From: Gilvimarinus chinensis DSM 19667
Lineage (GTDB): Bacteria; Pseudomonadota; Gammaproteobacteria; Pseudomonadales; Cellvibrionaceae
Assembly (NCBI RefSeq): GCF_000377745.1
Contig: NZ_KB898713.1
Span: 1 to 64,000 of the forward strand
Direction: 5' to 3'
DNA: 64,000 nt
Part shown: one piece after another, positions 45,273 to 54,217 of the stretch
Layout: each line of letters begins with the position of its first letter
Position numbering within the stretch: the stretch's first letter is position 1
Position numbers and translations under genes: made by a program
Notes under the pieces: model-generated
The model's database searches: none
Seen by the model: the letters and a program-made list of their open reading frames with translations, nothing else
What the model was told of the DNA's origin: nothing

Positions 45273-45301
45273 TTGTTTCGCCGCCAGCCATGCATTATAA
45301 T
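45273..45301 (+). promoter_or_regulatory. Sigma70 promoter of thiI
   Basis: TTGTTT (45273-45278) and a perfect TATAAT (45296-45301) separated by 17 bases, 36 bases before the thiI ATG. Confidence 0.8.
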
Positions 45302-45336
45302 GTCGCGCTTTTACCGCGCGCTTACAGTAGGCTCTC

Positions 45337-46806
45337 ATGCATTTCATCGTCAAGGTTTTCCCGGAAATAATTATCAAATCACCACCAGTGCGCAAGCGCT
45401 TTATTAAGCAATTGCGCGATAACCTGCGTGCGTTGATTGCACCGGTGGGGCCCGGTATTCGGGTTGACCGCGATTGGGAAAAAATCGAGGTGACGGCGGA
45501 CGACGCTGCGCTCTCCGCTGAAGAGGCGTCGCTGCGCGAAGCGCGCGTAGCGGAAATTTTGGCCCATACCCCGGGAATTGGCAGCTTTCTAAGGGTGCTG
45601 GAATTCCCGATGGGGGATTTGCACAGTGTTTTTGAGTCCACCCTAAGCTGCTGGCAGGGGCGCTTGGCGGGCAAAACGTTTTGTGTGCGCGCTAAGCGCA
45701 GCGGCTCTCACGGTTTTACCTCTCACGAGGTCGAGCGCTATGTGGGGGGCGGTTTGGCCCAGCATACCGATAATGCCGGCGTAGAGCTGCGCAAGCCCGA
45801 CATTACCGTGCGCCTGGAAATTAAAGATGACCGGCTGTTTGTGGTGTCTAGCCAGCAGCAGGGCCTGGGTGGTTACCCGCTGGGGTCTCAGGAGTCGGTG
45901 CTTTCTCTGATTTCCGGTGGCTTTGACTCCACTGTCTCTACTTACCTGACGATGAAGCGCGGCATTCGCACCCATTTTTGCTTTTTTAATCTGGGTGGGC
46001 GTCAGCACGAGTTAGGGGTGAAAGAAGTTTCTTATTATTTGTGGCACAAATATGGTGCGTCTCACCCGGTGAAATTTGTGACTGTGCCGTTTGAAGGGGT
46101 GGTCAGCGAGATTTTGCAGCACGTCGATAACTCCTACATGGGGGTGGTGCTCAAGCGCATGATGATGCGTGCCGCCAGTCGCGTGGCTGAAGAGTTTAAG
46201 TGGTCCGCTCTGGTTACGGGTGAAAGTGTGGCCCAGGTGTCGAGCCAGACATTGCCAAACCTGAGCGTGATTGATCGGGTTACCGATACCTTAGTGCTGC
46301 GCCCCCTGATCACCATGGATAAGGGTGAGATTATCGATATTTCACGTCATATTGGCACCGAAACGTTTGCCGCCAGTATGCCCGAGTATTGTGGGGTTAT
46401 TTCCGTCAAGCCAACGACCCGTGCGCGTATGGACAAAGTTCAGGCGGTGGAGGAGAAGTTTGATTTCGACGTGCTGGAGCAGGCAATAGCGTCGCGCGTG
46501 GTCGCGGACGTGCGCGACCTTGCCGAATCGGTTGAGGGTGGCGCCGAGGTTGAGGTGCTGAGCGAGCTGCCAGAAGGTGCGCTGGTTATCGATATTCGTC
46601 ATCCGGATGAAGAAGCGTTAAAGCCTTTGCAGGTTGATGCCGAAGTATTAAAAATCCCGTTCTATACCTTGAACAACGCTCTGGCGCAGTTGCAGGGTGA
46701 CAAGCAGTATTACTTGTACTGTGAAAAGGGCATTATGAGTCAGTTGCACGCCTCTCATTTGGCAGACGACGGGCATAAGAATGTCGGCGTGTATCGCCCC
46801 AGCTAG
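45337..46806 (+). CDS. thiI: tRNA 4-thiouridine synthase / thiamine thiazole sulfurtransferase ThiI
   Basis: A 489-residue protein that adenylates U8 of tRNA and transfers sulfur to form s4U, and supplies sulfur for the thiamine thiazole. Ferredoxin-like and THUMP domains (1-170), PP-loop LISGGFDSTVSTY near residue 193-205, the disulfide-partner Cys in MPEYCGVISVKP near 350, and a C-terminal rhodanese domain (about 400-489) with active-site Cys in YLYCEKGIMSQL. This is the long, rhodanese-fused form seen in gammaproteobacteria. Confidence 0.97.
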   Translation: MHFIVKVFPEIIIKSPPVRKRFIKQLRDNLRALIAPVGPGIRVDRDWEKIEVTADDAALSAEEASLREARVAEILAHTPGIGSFLRVLEFPMGDLHSVFESTLSCWQGRLAGKTFCVRAKRSGSHGFTSHEVERYVGGGLAQHTDNAGVELRKPDITVRLEIKDDRLFVVSSQQQGLGGYPLGSQESVLSLISGGFDSTVSTYLTMKRGIRTHFCFFNLGGRQHELGVKEVSYYLWHKYGASHPVKFVTVPFEGVVSEILQHVDNSYMGVVLKRMMMRAASRVAEEFKWSALVTGESVAQVSSQTLPNLSVIDRVTDTLVLRPLITMDKGEIIDISRHIGTETFAASMPEYCGVISVKPTTRARMDKVQAVEEKFDFDVLEQAIASRVVADVRDLAESVEGGAEVEVLSELPEGALVIDIRHPDEEALKPLQVDAEVLKIPFYTLNNALAQLQGDKQYYLYCEKGIMSQLHASHLADDGHKNVGVYRPS

Positions 46807-46867
46807 ATTCAGGCGGCTCGCGGTTGTTTCGATGCGAATGAAATCTTGAATGTGAGCCAATGACGCT

Positions 46868-47335
46868 ATGCCCAGAAAGACACCCTTGAGCCAAGTGCTT
46901 GCTTTTGTGGCGATTGCTGCAGGCATTGTGGCGCTGACCGTACTGGCTACCCTACAGGTGATGGATGTATCTGTGGGTGAGTTTGCCCTGCGTGCGACCA
47001 GCGGCGAGCAGGACGACCGTTACCGTCATGCCACCATGACCGATGCGCAGTTAGAGTGTGAGCACAAAGCTGAAACATCGTTTGATGGCCGCATTCGCGT
47101 GTTGCATGTAGACTCTTTTAGCAGTCGCCAGGATCACGCCGAAGACCTCTACAAAATTTTTCTTGAGGCTCTGATTTACGCCGATTCTGACCGGGAAGGG
47201 GAGGCGCGCGAAATTTTTATCAGTTGCTACGTCTTCGCTCAAACCGGCAAAATTGAGCGTTTCCAATTCGCCGGCGACAGCGAAGGTGAAGTGGGTGCGG
47301 ATGGTGAAGAGCCGACCAACTATTTCGGTTTATAG
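46868..47335 (+). CDS. Small membrane-anchored protein of unknown function
   Basis: A 155-residue protein with one N-terminal hydrophobic helix (about 10-33, LAFVAIAAGIVALTVLATLQV) and a hydrophilic, acidic remainder containing two cysteines (LECEHK, ISCYVF). The helix may be an uncleaved anchor, leaving the rest in the periplasm. I recognise no family. It lies between thiI and bipA on the same strand, 61 bases after thiI. Confidence 0.7.
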   Translation: MPRKTPLSQVLAFVAIAAGIVALTVLATLQVMDVSVGEFALRATSGEQDDRYRHATMTDAQLECEHKAETSFDGRIRVLHVDSFSSRQDHAEDLYKIFLEALIYADSDREGEAREIFISCYVFAQTGKIERFQFAGDSEGEVGADGEEPTNYFGL

Positions 47336-47386
47336 GGGCTTTTACGGTTAATTTGGCAAAAAGTGCCTAAAAACTGTTCTTTTTGA

Positions 47387-47415
47387 TTCCTGTTGTCGCT
47401 TTCGGTCGCTATAAT
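47387..47415 (+). promoter_or_regulatory. Probable promoter of bipA
   Basis: A perfect -10 hexamer TATAAT at 47410-47415 lies 60 bases before the GTG start. The -35 position at 17-base spacing reads TTCCTG (47387-47392), a weak match. Confidence 0.5.
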
Positions 47416-47474
47416 GCGCGCCTTTTCAGCAGGCCTGTAGGCCGCTGCCATTCATTACCTCTGAGAGCAACATT

Positions 47475-49298
47475 GTGACCACCCAACCCGACATCGCCAA
47501 GCTGCGCAATATCGCTATTATCGCCCACGTTGACCACGGCAAAACGACCCTGGTGGACAAGCTGCTGTCCCAATCCGGCACGCTGGATCGTCGCGACGAA
47601 GGCGCCGAGCGCATCATGGATTCGAACGATCAGGAAAAAGAGCGCGGCATTACCATTTTGGCGAAAAATACCGCCATCCGTTGGAACGATTACCGCATTA
47701 ACATCGTGGACACCCCTGGGCACGCCGACTTTGGCGGTGAGGTAGAGCGCGTACTGTCGATGGTGGATTCGGTATTGTTGCTGGTGGATGCGGTTGACGG
47801 CCCTATGCCGCAAACCCGCTTTGTGACCAGTAAAGCCTTTGAGAAAGGTTTGAACCCCATCGTGGTCATCAACAAAGTTGACCGTCCCGGTGCGCGCCCA
47901 GACTGGGTGGTGGATCAGGTGTTTGATTTGTTTGATCGCCTGGGCGCGACCGATGAACAGCTGGACTTCCCGATCATTTACGCCTCGGCGTTGAACGGCG
48001 TGGCCGGCCCCGAGCCAGATGCCCTGGCCGATGACATGACCCCCTTGTTCGAAATGATTACCGAGCACGTGCAGCCGCCGAATGTTGATATCGACGGTGC
48101 TTTCCAAATGCAGGTTTCGGCGCTGGACTACAACAGCTACGTGGGTGTTATCGGTATTGGCCGCATTAAGCGCGGCAGCCTGGCGCCCAACCAGCAAGTG
48201 GTAGTGGCCAAGCGTGAAGGCGGCACCAAAAAAGCGAAAGTTCTGCAGGTGATGGGCTATCACGGTCTGGAGCGTGTGGATACCGATCGCGCCACGGCGG
48301 GCGATATTGTGTGCATTACCGGTATTGATGGTTTGGGTATTTCCGACACCTTGTGTGCCCCGGATACCATCGAGCAGTTACCCGCTCTGACGGTCGATGA
48401 GCCGACCGTGAGCATGACCTTCCAGGTAAACGATTCGCCGTTTGCCGGTAAAGAAGGCAAGTTCGTCACCAGCCGCAATATTAAAGATCGCCTGGACCAA
48501 GAGCTGATTCACAATGTGGCACTGCGGGTTCAGCAGGGCGACAGCCCGGACAAATTCATTGTCTCTGGCCGCGGTGAGCTGCACCTGTCGGTGTTGATTG
48601 AAAATATGCGTCGCGAAGGATTCGAGCTGGGTGTGTCTCGCCCCGAGGTAATTCAGCGCGAAGTGGATGGTGAAATCCACGAGCCTTACGAGCAGGTAGT
48701 GATTGACGTTGAAGAGCAGCACCAGGGCTCCATTATGGAAGAGCTGGGCCTGCGTCGCGGTGAAATGACCAATATGGAGCCAGATGGTAAAGGTCGTATT
48801 AAATTGGAATTTTTAATTCCATCGCGTGGCTTGATCGGCTTCCGTGGCCAGTTTATGACCATGACCTCGGGTTCGGGCATCATGACCAGTATTTTTGACC
48901 ATTATGGCCCGGTTAAAACCGGTGAAGTTATCAGCCGTCACAACGGCGTGTTGGTGTCCATGGTGAAAGGAAAAACACTGGCCTACGCTCTGTACAACCT
49001 GCAAGATCGCGGTCGTTTGTTTTTGGGCCACGGTGTGGATATTTATGAGGGGCAGATTATCGGTATTCACTCCCGTGATAACGATCTGGCCGTTAACCCC
49101 ACCAAAGCCAAGCAGTTAACCAACGTGCGCGCCGCCGGTACCGACGAAGCTCTGACCCTGACGCCACCCATCCAGCACACCCTGGAGCAGGCGCTTGAGT
49201 TTATCGAGGACGATGAGCTGGTAGAGGTGACCCCTGAGTCCATTCGTTTGCGCAAAAAGCTGCTGACGGAAAACGAACGCAAGCGCGCCAAGAAGTAA
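47475..49298 (+). CDS. typA: Ribosome-associated GTPase BipA/TypA
   Basis: A 607-residue translational GTPase involved in 50S assembly and stress or cold adaptation. G1 [11 protein letters not shown]3 [12 protein letters not shown] and G4 [10 protein letters not shown] lie in the first 140 residues, followed by EF-G-like domains II, III and V and the BipA-specific C-terminal domain ([29 protein letters not shown]). The start is GTG at 47475. Length is normal. A long antisense frame inside it is a shadow. Confidence 0.97.
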   Translation: MTTQPDIAKLRNIAIIAHVDHGKTTLVDKLLSQSGTLDRRDEGAERIMDSNDQEKERGITILAKNTAIRWNDYRINIVDTPGHADFGGEVERVLSMVDSVLLLVDAVDGPMPQTRFVTSKAFEKGLNPIVVINKVDRPGARPDWVVDQVFDLFDRLGATDEQLDFPIIYASALNGVAGPEPDALADDMTPLFEMITEHVQPPNVDIDGAFQMQVSALDYNSYVGVIGIGRIKRGSLAPNQQVVVAKREGGTKKAKVLQVMGYHGLERVDTDRATAGDIVCITGIDGLGISDTLCAPDTIEQLPALTVDEPTVSMTFQVNDSPFAGKEGKFVTSRNIKDRLDQELIHNVALRVQQGDSPDKFIVSGRGELHLSVLIENMRREGFELGVSRPEVIQREVDGEIHEPYEQVVIDVEEQHQGSIMEELGLRRGEMTNMEPDGKGRIKLEFLIPSRGLIGFRGQFMTMTSGSGIMTSIFDHYGPVKTGEVISRHNGVLVSMVKGKTLAYALYNLQDRGRLFLGHGVDIYEGQIIGIHSRDNDLAVNPTKAKQLTNVRAAGTDEALTLTPPIQHTLEQALEFIEDDELVEVTPESIRLRKKLLTENERKRAKK

Positions 49299-49328
49299 GT
49301 CGACTACGATTTACCTATTGCGGCACAC

Positions 49329-49363
49329 AAAAGCCCTGCAAGCGACGCTTGTGGGGCTTTTTT
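49329..49363 (+). terminator. Terminator of bipA
   Basis: AAAAGCCC (49329-49336) pairs with GGGGCTTTT near 49353-49361, with inner pairing GCAAGCG/CGCTTGT and a T run. Confidence 0.92.
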
Positions 49364-49502
49364 CTGTCCTGCCATAAATCACTTATGACGGTTAACGTGT
49401 CACTTTTCTTTGGGCGTCCCACTTTTATTTTTTGCCGGATGTGGGCTGATTCAGCCTTATAAACCATGATTTCATAACCTCAAAATAAAAGAGGTTACCC
49501 CT

Positions 49503-50840
49503 ATGAAGTTTAAGCCTGTAACAGCGGCGCTAATATATGCGCTATCTGCGTCCTCCCTCACAGCCATCAGCACTACGGTACAAGCAGAGCCTGCCCATGT
49601 GGGCATCGTAAAAAAAGACGGTGCTTATCAACTGCTACTTGATGGCGAACCCTTTAACGTCAAAGGGGTAGGTTTTGGTGGCAGTAATCTTGACACTCTA
49701 CCGCTGCTTAAAGAGATAGGTGGCAACAGTGTACGAACCTGGAGTGCCGACAACGCGGATGCGCTTTTGGAGCGCGCTGCCGAACTGGGCATTATGGTGG
49801 CGCTGGGTTTTGATACGAAAAAAGAGCTGCACGGCTTTGATTACGACAATGAACTGGCTGTAGCAGAGCAGTTGGCACGCCTGAAAACTACGGTACAAAA
49901 ATACAAAGATCATCCCAACTTGCTCGCCTGGGTCGTGGCAAACGAGCCCAACCTGCTTTTTAACGACGATGGCTCGCTAAAAGAGGTAAATCCCAAGGTG
50001 TATGTTGCCATCAACGAAATGATTGAATACATCCATAAGGAAGATCCCAGTCACCCGGTTACCTATTCATTCGCCGGGGCGTCTAAAGAGCAGATTCACA
50101 CGGCGCTTAAATATACGCCGTCGGTCGATTTTATTTCTGTGCAACTGTACGCCGATGTTGCCAATCTGCCAGCCATTATCGAACACGTGGGCGTCGATAA
50201 GCCTTTTATGGTAACCGAGTATGGCGCCATTGGTCATTGGGAGCAGCCCGCCACCCTGTGGGGGCGGGAAATTGAAGAGCCTAGCGGGGTAAAGGCAAAA
50301 ACCTTTTCTGAACGTATGCACAGCGCGTTTGACGGCAACCCCACCGGGCAGGTTATCGGCTCATACGCCTTTTTGTGGGGGCAGAAGCAAGAGCGTACGC
50401 CCACTTGGTACGGTATGTTTAATCCAGATGGTAAGCCCAATGCACGGGTCGATGAGCTCGCTCGCTACTGGAGTGGTGAGTATCCGCAAAACCGCGCTCC
50501 TTTGGCCAGCCGCATTTTGCTCAATGGTCAGCAAGCGCAAAGTAGCGTTTATACACAGCCTGGCCAGACGCTCACAGTCGAAGTCGATGTTACGGATCCG
50601 GATGGTGATTCGCTCCGTTATGAGTGGCAACTGTTGCACGAAGTCGCCGAACGGAGTCAGGGAGGCGCTTTTGAGGCCAAACCCGAAGTTGTGACTTTGA
50701 ACGTAATAAACCAATCACCGGGAAAGCTAGTGTTCAGCGCACCTGAGACAACGGGTGAATATAGGGTTTTTGCTTACATTTTCGATGGACAGGGAAAAGT
50801 GGGGAATGCCAACTTCCCGTTTTACGTGGGGGATAAATGA
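49503..50840 (+). CDS. Exported TIM-barrel glycosidase-like protein with C-terminal Ig-like domain
   Basis: A 445-residue secreted protein: signal peptide to about residue 28 (ending TTVQA), then a (beta/alpha)8 domain resembling the catalytic part of GH2/GH5-type (clan A) enzymes: LLDGEPFNVKGVGFGG, NSVRTWSADN, LLAWVVANEPNLL with acid/base candidate Glu148, and PFMVTEYGAIGHW with nucleophile candidate Glu239. Residues about 350-445 form an Ig/cadherin-like domain (VEVDVTDPDGDSLRYEWQL). Both clan-A glutamates are present, so it is probably active, but the family and substrate are unresolved; a beta-glucan or related role is likely in this genome. A small lipoprotein gene overlaps its end. Confidence 0.8.
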   Translation: MKFKPVTAALIYALSASSLTAISTTVQAEPAHVGIVKKDGAYQLLLDGEPFNVKGVGFGGSNLDTLPLLKEIGGNSVRTWSADNADALLERAAELGIMVALGFDTKKELHGFDYDNELAVAEQLARLKTTVQKYKDHPNLLAWVVANEPNLLFNDDGSLKEVNPKVYVAINEMIEYIHKEDPSHPVTYSFAGASKEQIHTALKYTPSVDFISVQLYADVANLPAIIEHVGVDKPFMVTEYGAIGHWEQPATLWGREIEEPSGVKAKTFSERMHSAFDGNPTGQVIGSYAFLWGQKQERTPTWYGMFNPDGKPNARVDELARYWSGEYPQNRAPLASRILLNGQQAQSSVYTQPGQTLTVEVDVTDPDGDSLRYEWQLLHEVAERSQGGAFEAKPEVVTLNVINQSPGKLVFSAPETTGEYRVFAYIFDGQGKVGNANFPFYVGDK

Positions 50841-51079
50841 ATCGAATGATGTTTTGTATGGGTAAACATTGTTTCCTGATTTTTTGCGTTTTGTGGCTCA
50901 GCGGTTGTTCAGGATTTTTCTATAACCCTGAGTCTATCCAAAAGGGAGAGGACGTGGGCTACGATGAGGATGTTCTTGAATGCTCACGGCTGCACAATCA
51001 TCCCAACTCGGCAGCGGTGGATCAGTGCATGCAGCAAAGAGGTTGGCAGCGCGCCAACACCATATCCATTAGCCGATAA
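50837..51079 (+). CDS. Small predicted lipoprotein
   Basis: An 80-residue protein whose hydrophobic N terminus ends in a lipobox LSGC (Cys24). The mature part has three further cysteines and the pattern DVLECSRLHNHPNSAAVDQCMQQRGW, suggesting a small disulfide-stabilised helical hairpin. The start overlaps the stop of the TIM-barrel gene (ATGA), so the two are translated together. Function unknown. A terminator follows at 51156. Confidence 0.75.
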   Translation: MNRMMFCMGKHCFLIFCVLWLSGCSGFFYNPESIQKGEDVGYDEDVLECSRLHNHPNSAAVDQCMQQRGWQRANTISISR

Positions 51080-51155
51080 ACTGAATTAACGTTCTTAGCT
51101 ATGAATACTGTGAAGGTTTATACCGGTTCATGGCTTTGTAAATTTTCTCCTCCTT

Positions 51156-51190
51156 AGCCAAGGTTTTTTCCAAAATTCCTTGGCTTTTTT
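51156..51190 (+). terminator. Terminator of the TIM-barrel/lipoprotein operon
   Basis: AGCCAAGG (51156-51163), 14-base loop, CCTTGGCT (51178-51185) and a T run. Confidence 0.9.
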
Positions 51191-51249
51191 CGTTATAAGT
51201 CCTGCTTATTTGTTGCTTGTTAAAATTTTAATATTCCATTATGAAATGT

Positions 51250-51371
51250 GTTATCGATACCGAAAACGTAACAGGAGGTTTATATCGTTTTATGAAAAAT
51301 ACTCGGTTATTTCACTTTGTTATCTTAGTCATTTTTTAATTTAAAGTTTTTTATTTTTTGTTATCGATAAC
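51250..51371. promoter_or_regulatory. Two copies of a GTTATCGATAAC-type palindrome
   Basis: GTTATCGATACC at 51250-51261 and the perfect 12-base palindrome GTTATCGATAAC at 51360-51371, with centres 110 bases apart. They could be operators for a regulator of the downstream cellulase; the central CG is LacI-like. Chance occurrence in AT-rich DNA cannot be excluded. Confidence 0.45.
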
Positions 51372-51660
51372 CTTTGTCGCAAAAATTTTTAATGATGATT
51401 TATGAGAAATATTTAAATTTTTTCTGTGATTTTCATCTCATAGGTGGGCGCTTTAATTTGTTTTTGGTTGGAATCTCTTAGCTATACTGCCTTCTCGCTT
51501 CGGGATGAAGTCATGTTCATCTTTGGCGGTTTATATAAATTTAATAAATTTTCTTTCATGTCGTCACATTGCGATAAGGCCGTTGCAAAATGTATCGAAT
51601 AATTTTTTGGTCTTATGACGTTTTAAATTTCTGTGACGCAACGCTATGGAGAGTTGTGAA

Positions 51661-53544
51661 ATGTACAAAACGAAGAGACGTATAAGCTCAGGTGCCTTGC
51701 TTGGGTTTGCTATCGCTGCAATATCTCAAGGTGTTTCTGCCCAAAGTGCCAGCTGTAGTTATACCGTTGATAATGACTGGGGTTCTGGTTTTGTTGGCAA
51801 AATCAATATTACGAACACCGGTAATGAGCCCATTAATGGTTGGAATGTTAACTGGCAGTATGCCAATAACACGGTAACCAACGCTTGGAATGCAAATTTT
51901 AGCGGTTCCAACCCCTACAGCGCTTCTAACCTGAGCTGGAATCAAACTATTCAGCCGGGACAAACCGTAAGCTTTGGTTTTCAAGGTAATACAAACGGTT
52001 CTTCGGCAGAGGTTCCTGTGGTAAATGGTGATGTGTGTGGAGACGGTGGCTCATCATCAAGCAGCTCTTCAAGTTCTTCAAGCTCGTCATCAAGTTCATC
52101 CTCAAGCAGCTCTTCCAGCTCTTCCAGCTCTTCCAGCAGCTCGTCTTCCAGTTCATCGAGCGAGCCGACTGGTGATGGCACTTTCCGTGTTGATGAGACG
52201 GGCAACATCACTAAAAATGGCAATGTGTTTCCTGTTAAGTGTGCCTCGTGGTTTGGGTTAGAAGGTCAGCACGAACCATCAGATGCAGAAAACAACGCTG
52301 GCGGCGCGCCAATGGAGCTGTACCTCGGCAATATGTGGTGGGTTGATAGTGGGCGCGATATTCAGCAGACAATGGATGAAATTAAAGCTCAGGGTATAAA
52401 CACTATTCGCTTGCCGATTGCCCCGCAAACCTTAGATCCAAACGATCCGCAAGGCCGCGGAGATGTTCGCCAGGGCGGGGTGCTTAAAAATGCTCCATCC
52501 GTTCAGCAGGACAATGCTCGACAAGCGCTTGAAGATTTCATCGTTCAGGCTGACCAAAATGATATACAGGTTATTATTGATATCCACTCCTGCTCAAACT
52601 ACGTAGGCTGGCGCGCTGGTCGTCTGGATGCCACACCACCTTATGCCGATCGTGATCGTGAATTTTATGATTATACCCGTGAGGATTACTCGTGCGGTGT
52701 CGTGGATGACCCGAATGTTACGGTTCACGAGTATAACGAGCAGAAATGGTTAGACGATCTACAGACCATTGCCGGCTTCTCGGCTGAGCTGGGTGTGGAC
52801 AACATTATGGCCATCGATATTTTCAACGAACCCTGGGATTACACTTGGGACGAGTGGAGTACATTGGCTGAAAATGCTTACACCGCCATTAATGAAGTGA
52901 ACCAGGATATTCTGGTGATGGTGGAAGGTATTTCTGCCGGTACAAGCGATGGTACCGAGGTTGCCCACGGCAGTGAGGATACCAACCCGAACTGGGGCGA
53001 GAACTTCTATCCGTTGCAGTTTGATCCACTTGATATACCCAAAGAACGTTTAATTCTTTCGCCACACACCTATGGTCCTTCCGTTTACGTGCAGCCGCAG
53101 TTTATGGACCCGGCGGAACCCGAGTGTGCTGGCTTAGAAGGTGATGAAGCGGGTGATGCAGGTTGTAATATCGTAATTGATCCTGCCCGCATCACACCCG
53201 GATGGGACGAGCACTTTGGCTATCTGCGTGAGCAAGGTTACGCCATGGTCATCGGTGAGTTTGGCGGGTTTTTCGACTGGCCCAACGGCGCGCCGATACG
53301 CGATCAGAATCGCTGGAGTCATATCCAGACCAATGTGGACGAGCAGTGGCAAAATACATTTGTTGATTACATGATTGACAAGGATATTCAGGCTTGCTAC
53401 TGGTCTACCAACCCAGAATCAGGGGACACCGGAGGTTTGTATATCCACGCGTATGATCCGGTATCCAATGAATCTGGCTGGGGTACTTGGGACGGTTTTG
53501 ATCAAGAGAAGTGGAGTTTGTTACAGCGTTTGTGGCAGGATTAA
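51661..53544 (+). CDS. Secreted GH5 endoglucanase with N-terminal CBM2 and polyserine linker
   Basis: A 627-residue cellulase: signal peptide (1-27, ending VSA), a cellulose-binding CBM2 (about 30-126) with the bracketing Cys32 and Cys126 and surface Trp residues (WNVNWQY, TNAWNANF, LSWNQTI), a linker of 37 uninterrupted serines (131-167), and a GH5 domain with acid/base Glu390 in DIFNEPWDYTW and nucleophile Glu533 in VIGEFGGFF. It cuts internal beta-1,4-glucosidic bonds of cellulose. The ATG at 51661 is preferred because GGAGAG lies seven bases upstream. Polyserine linkers are a hallmark of Cellvibrionaceae enzymes. Confidence 0.95.
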   Translation: MYKTKRRISSGALLGFAIAAISQGVSAQSASCSYTVDNDWGSGFVGKINITNTGNEPINGWNVNWQYANNTVTNAWNANFSGSNPYSASNLSWNQTIQPGQTVSFGFQGNTNGSSAEVPVVNGDVCGDGGSSSSSSSSSSSSSSSSSSSSSSSSSSSSSSSSSSSSSEPTGDGTFRVDETGNITKNGNVFPVKCASWFGLEGQHEPSDAENNAGGAPMELYLGNMWWVDSGRDIQQTMDEIKAQGINTIRLPIAPQTLDPNDPQGRGDVRQGGVLKNAPSVQQDNARQALEDFIVQADQNDIQVIIDIHSCSNYVGWRAGRLDATPPYADRDREFYDYTREDYSCGVVDDPNVTVHEYNEQKWLDDLQTIAGFSAELGVDNIMAIDIFNEPWDYTWDEWSTLAENAYTAINEVNQDILVMVEGISAGTSDGTEVAHGSEDTNPNWGENFYPLQFDPLDIPKERLILSPHTYGPSVYVQPQFMDPAEPECAGLEGDEAGDAGCNIVIDPARITPGWDEHFGYLREQGYAMVIGEFGGFFDWPNGAPIRDQNRWSHIQTNVDEQWQNTFVDYMIDKDIQACYWSTNPESGDTGGLYIHAYDPVSNESGWGTWDGFDQEKWSLLQRLWQD

Positions 53545-53565
53545 AGTCGTGTATTAAAGCAGAAC

Positions 53566-53594
53566 AAAAAACCGGGGCGTGTCCCCGGTTTTTT
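53566..53594 (+). terminator. Terminator of the GH5 cellulase
   Basis: AAAAAACCGGGG (53566-53577), loop CGTGT, CCCCGGTTTTTT (53583-53594). The A and T tracts make it bidirectional. Confidence 0.95.
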
Positions 53595-53691
53595 GTGGCT
53601 GTAATCCTCTGTAATCGTAATCCCCAAGATGATGGCGTTATGCTGTGGCTCTGTTATGGATTCATCCCACAGTGGGATATTAGGGGGCGAC

Positions 53692-54156
53692 ATGGCTCTG
53701 CTGCAGAAAAACGCAAAACAATTAGCAATAGACTTCCAAAAATACTTTGCAGGGATGTTGGACGAGTCTTCAATGAGAAGAACCGTACAGACACTGGAGA
53801 ATACAACGGAAAGCCGATTGCGTACTGCTACACCCTACGATGCTGAGGGCTCTCTAAGCAGCTTAATTTATTACGTTAAAGCCAAGTGCTGTGTGGACGG
53901 CGGCAGGACATTTTCGGGACGGGTGTGGGAGCAAGGCTTACCTCAGGGCGGTAGCCTGGTGGGTGATGTCTTTCTGGCCGATGGCTGCTCTATAGATGAC
54001 CTCTATTGTCGTACCTGTGAATTCACTTTCACCGCTACCCCAAGCTATACCGCGATGTATTTTTTTGATTTTAATGAAATGCTGCTTGGTCACTTTCAAG
54101 CGGGAGCCATATCCAACGTGTTTTCAGTGGGTAAGGGGGAAGGCACGTGGCAATAA
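53692..54156 (+). CDS. VapA-like (Rhodococcus virulence-associated protein family) protein
   Basis: A 154-residue protein. Its C-terminal 110 residues resemble the beta-barrel core of Rhodococcus equi VapA: SGRVWEQGLPQGGSL, GDVFLADG, DDLYCRTCEFTFTATPSYTAMYFFDFNEMLLGHFQAGAI and SVGKGEGTW, the last parts being close to the conserved FxFNxTPVYxNxxFFDSxxxxLGHFxxG and GxGGGxGxW of that family. No signal peptide is seen from the ATG at 53692, which is chosen because AGGGGGCGAC precedes it; the frame opens at 53629. The role in a free-living cellulose degrader is unknown. The family match is by eye. Confidence 0.65.
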   Translation: MALLQKNAKQLAIDFQKYFAGMLDESSMRRTVQTLENTTESRLRTATPYDAEGSLSSLIYYVKAKCCVDGGRTFSGRVWEQGLPQGGSLVGDVFLADGCSIDDLYCRTCEFTFTATPSYTAMYFFDFNEMLLGHFQAGAISNVFSVGKGEGTWQ

Positions 54157-54217
54157 CGATTACGGCTGTTAGGCAATCGATGCAGTGGTGATGTTCTGGT
54201 ATCCGTTTGCTGCAGAA

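Larger units (their letters stand above)
44985..45336. other. 352-base divergent control region of glnA and thiI
   Basis: It contains the glnA sigma54 promoter (45118-45132), two NtrC-like sites (45206-45222 and 45237-45253) and the thiI sigma70 promoter (45273-45301). The glnA leader is about 120 bases long. I see no further features. Confidence 0.8.
51080..51660. other. 581-base AT-rich intergenic region upstream of the GH5 cellulase
   Basis: It contains a terminator (51156-51190) and two copies of a palindromic element (51250-51261 and 51360-51371), then 290 bases of very AT-rich sequence before the cellulase. No frame with coding features was seen. Confidence 0.75.

Noticed and set aside
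47409-48263. 284-codon minus-strand frame
   Set aside because: Antisense to the highly conserved bipA gene; composition is that of a shadow frame.
52051-52161. Serine-codon repeat in the cellulase gene considered as a CRISPR-like or mobile repeat
   Set aside because: It is an in-frame polyserine linker with mixed AGC/TCA/TCT/TCC codons and no repeat-spacer structure.
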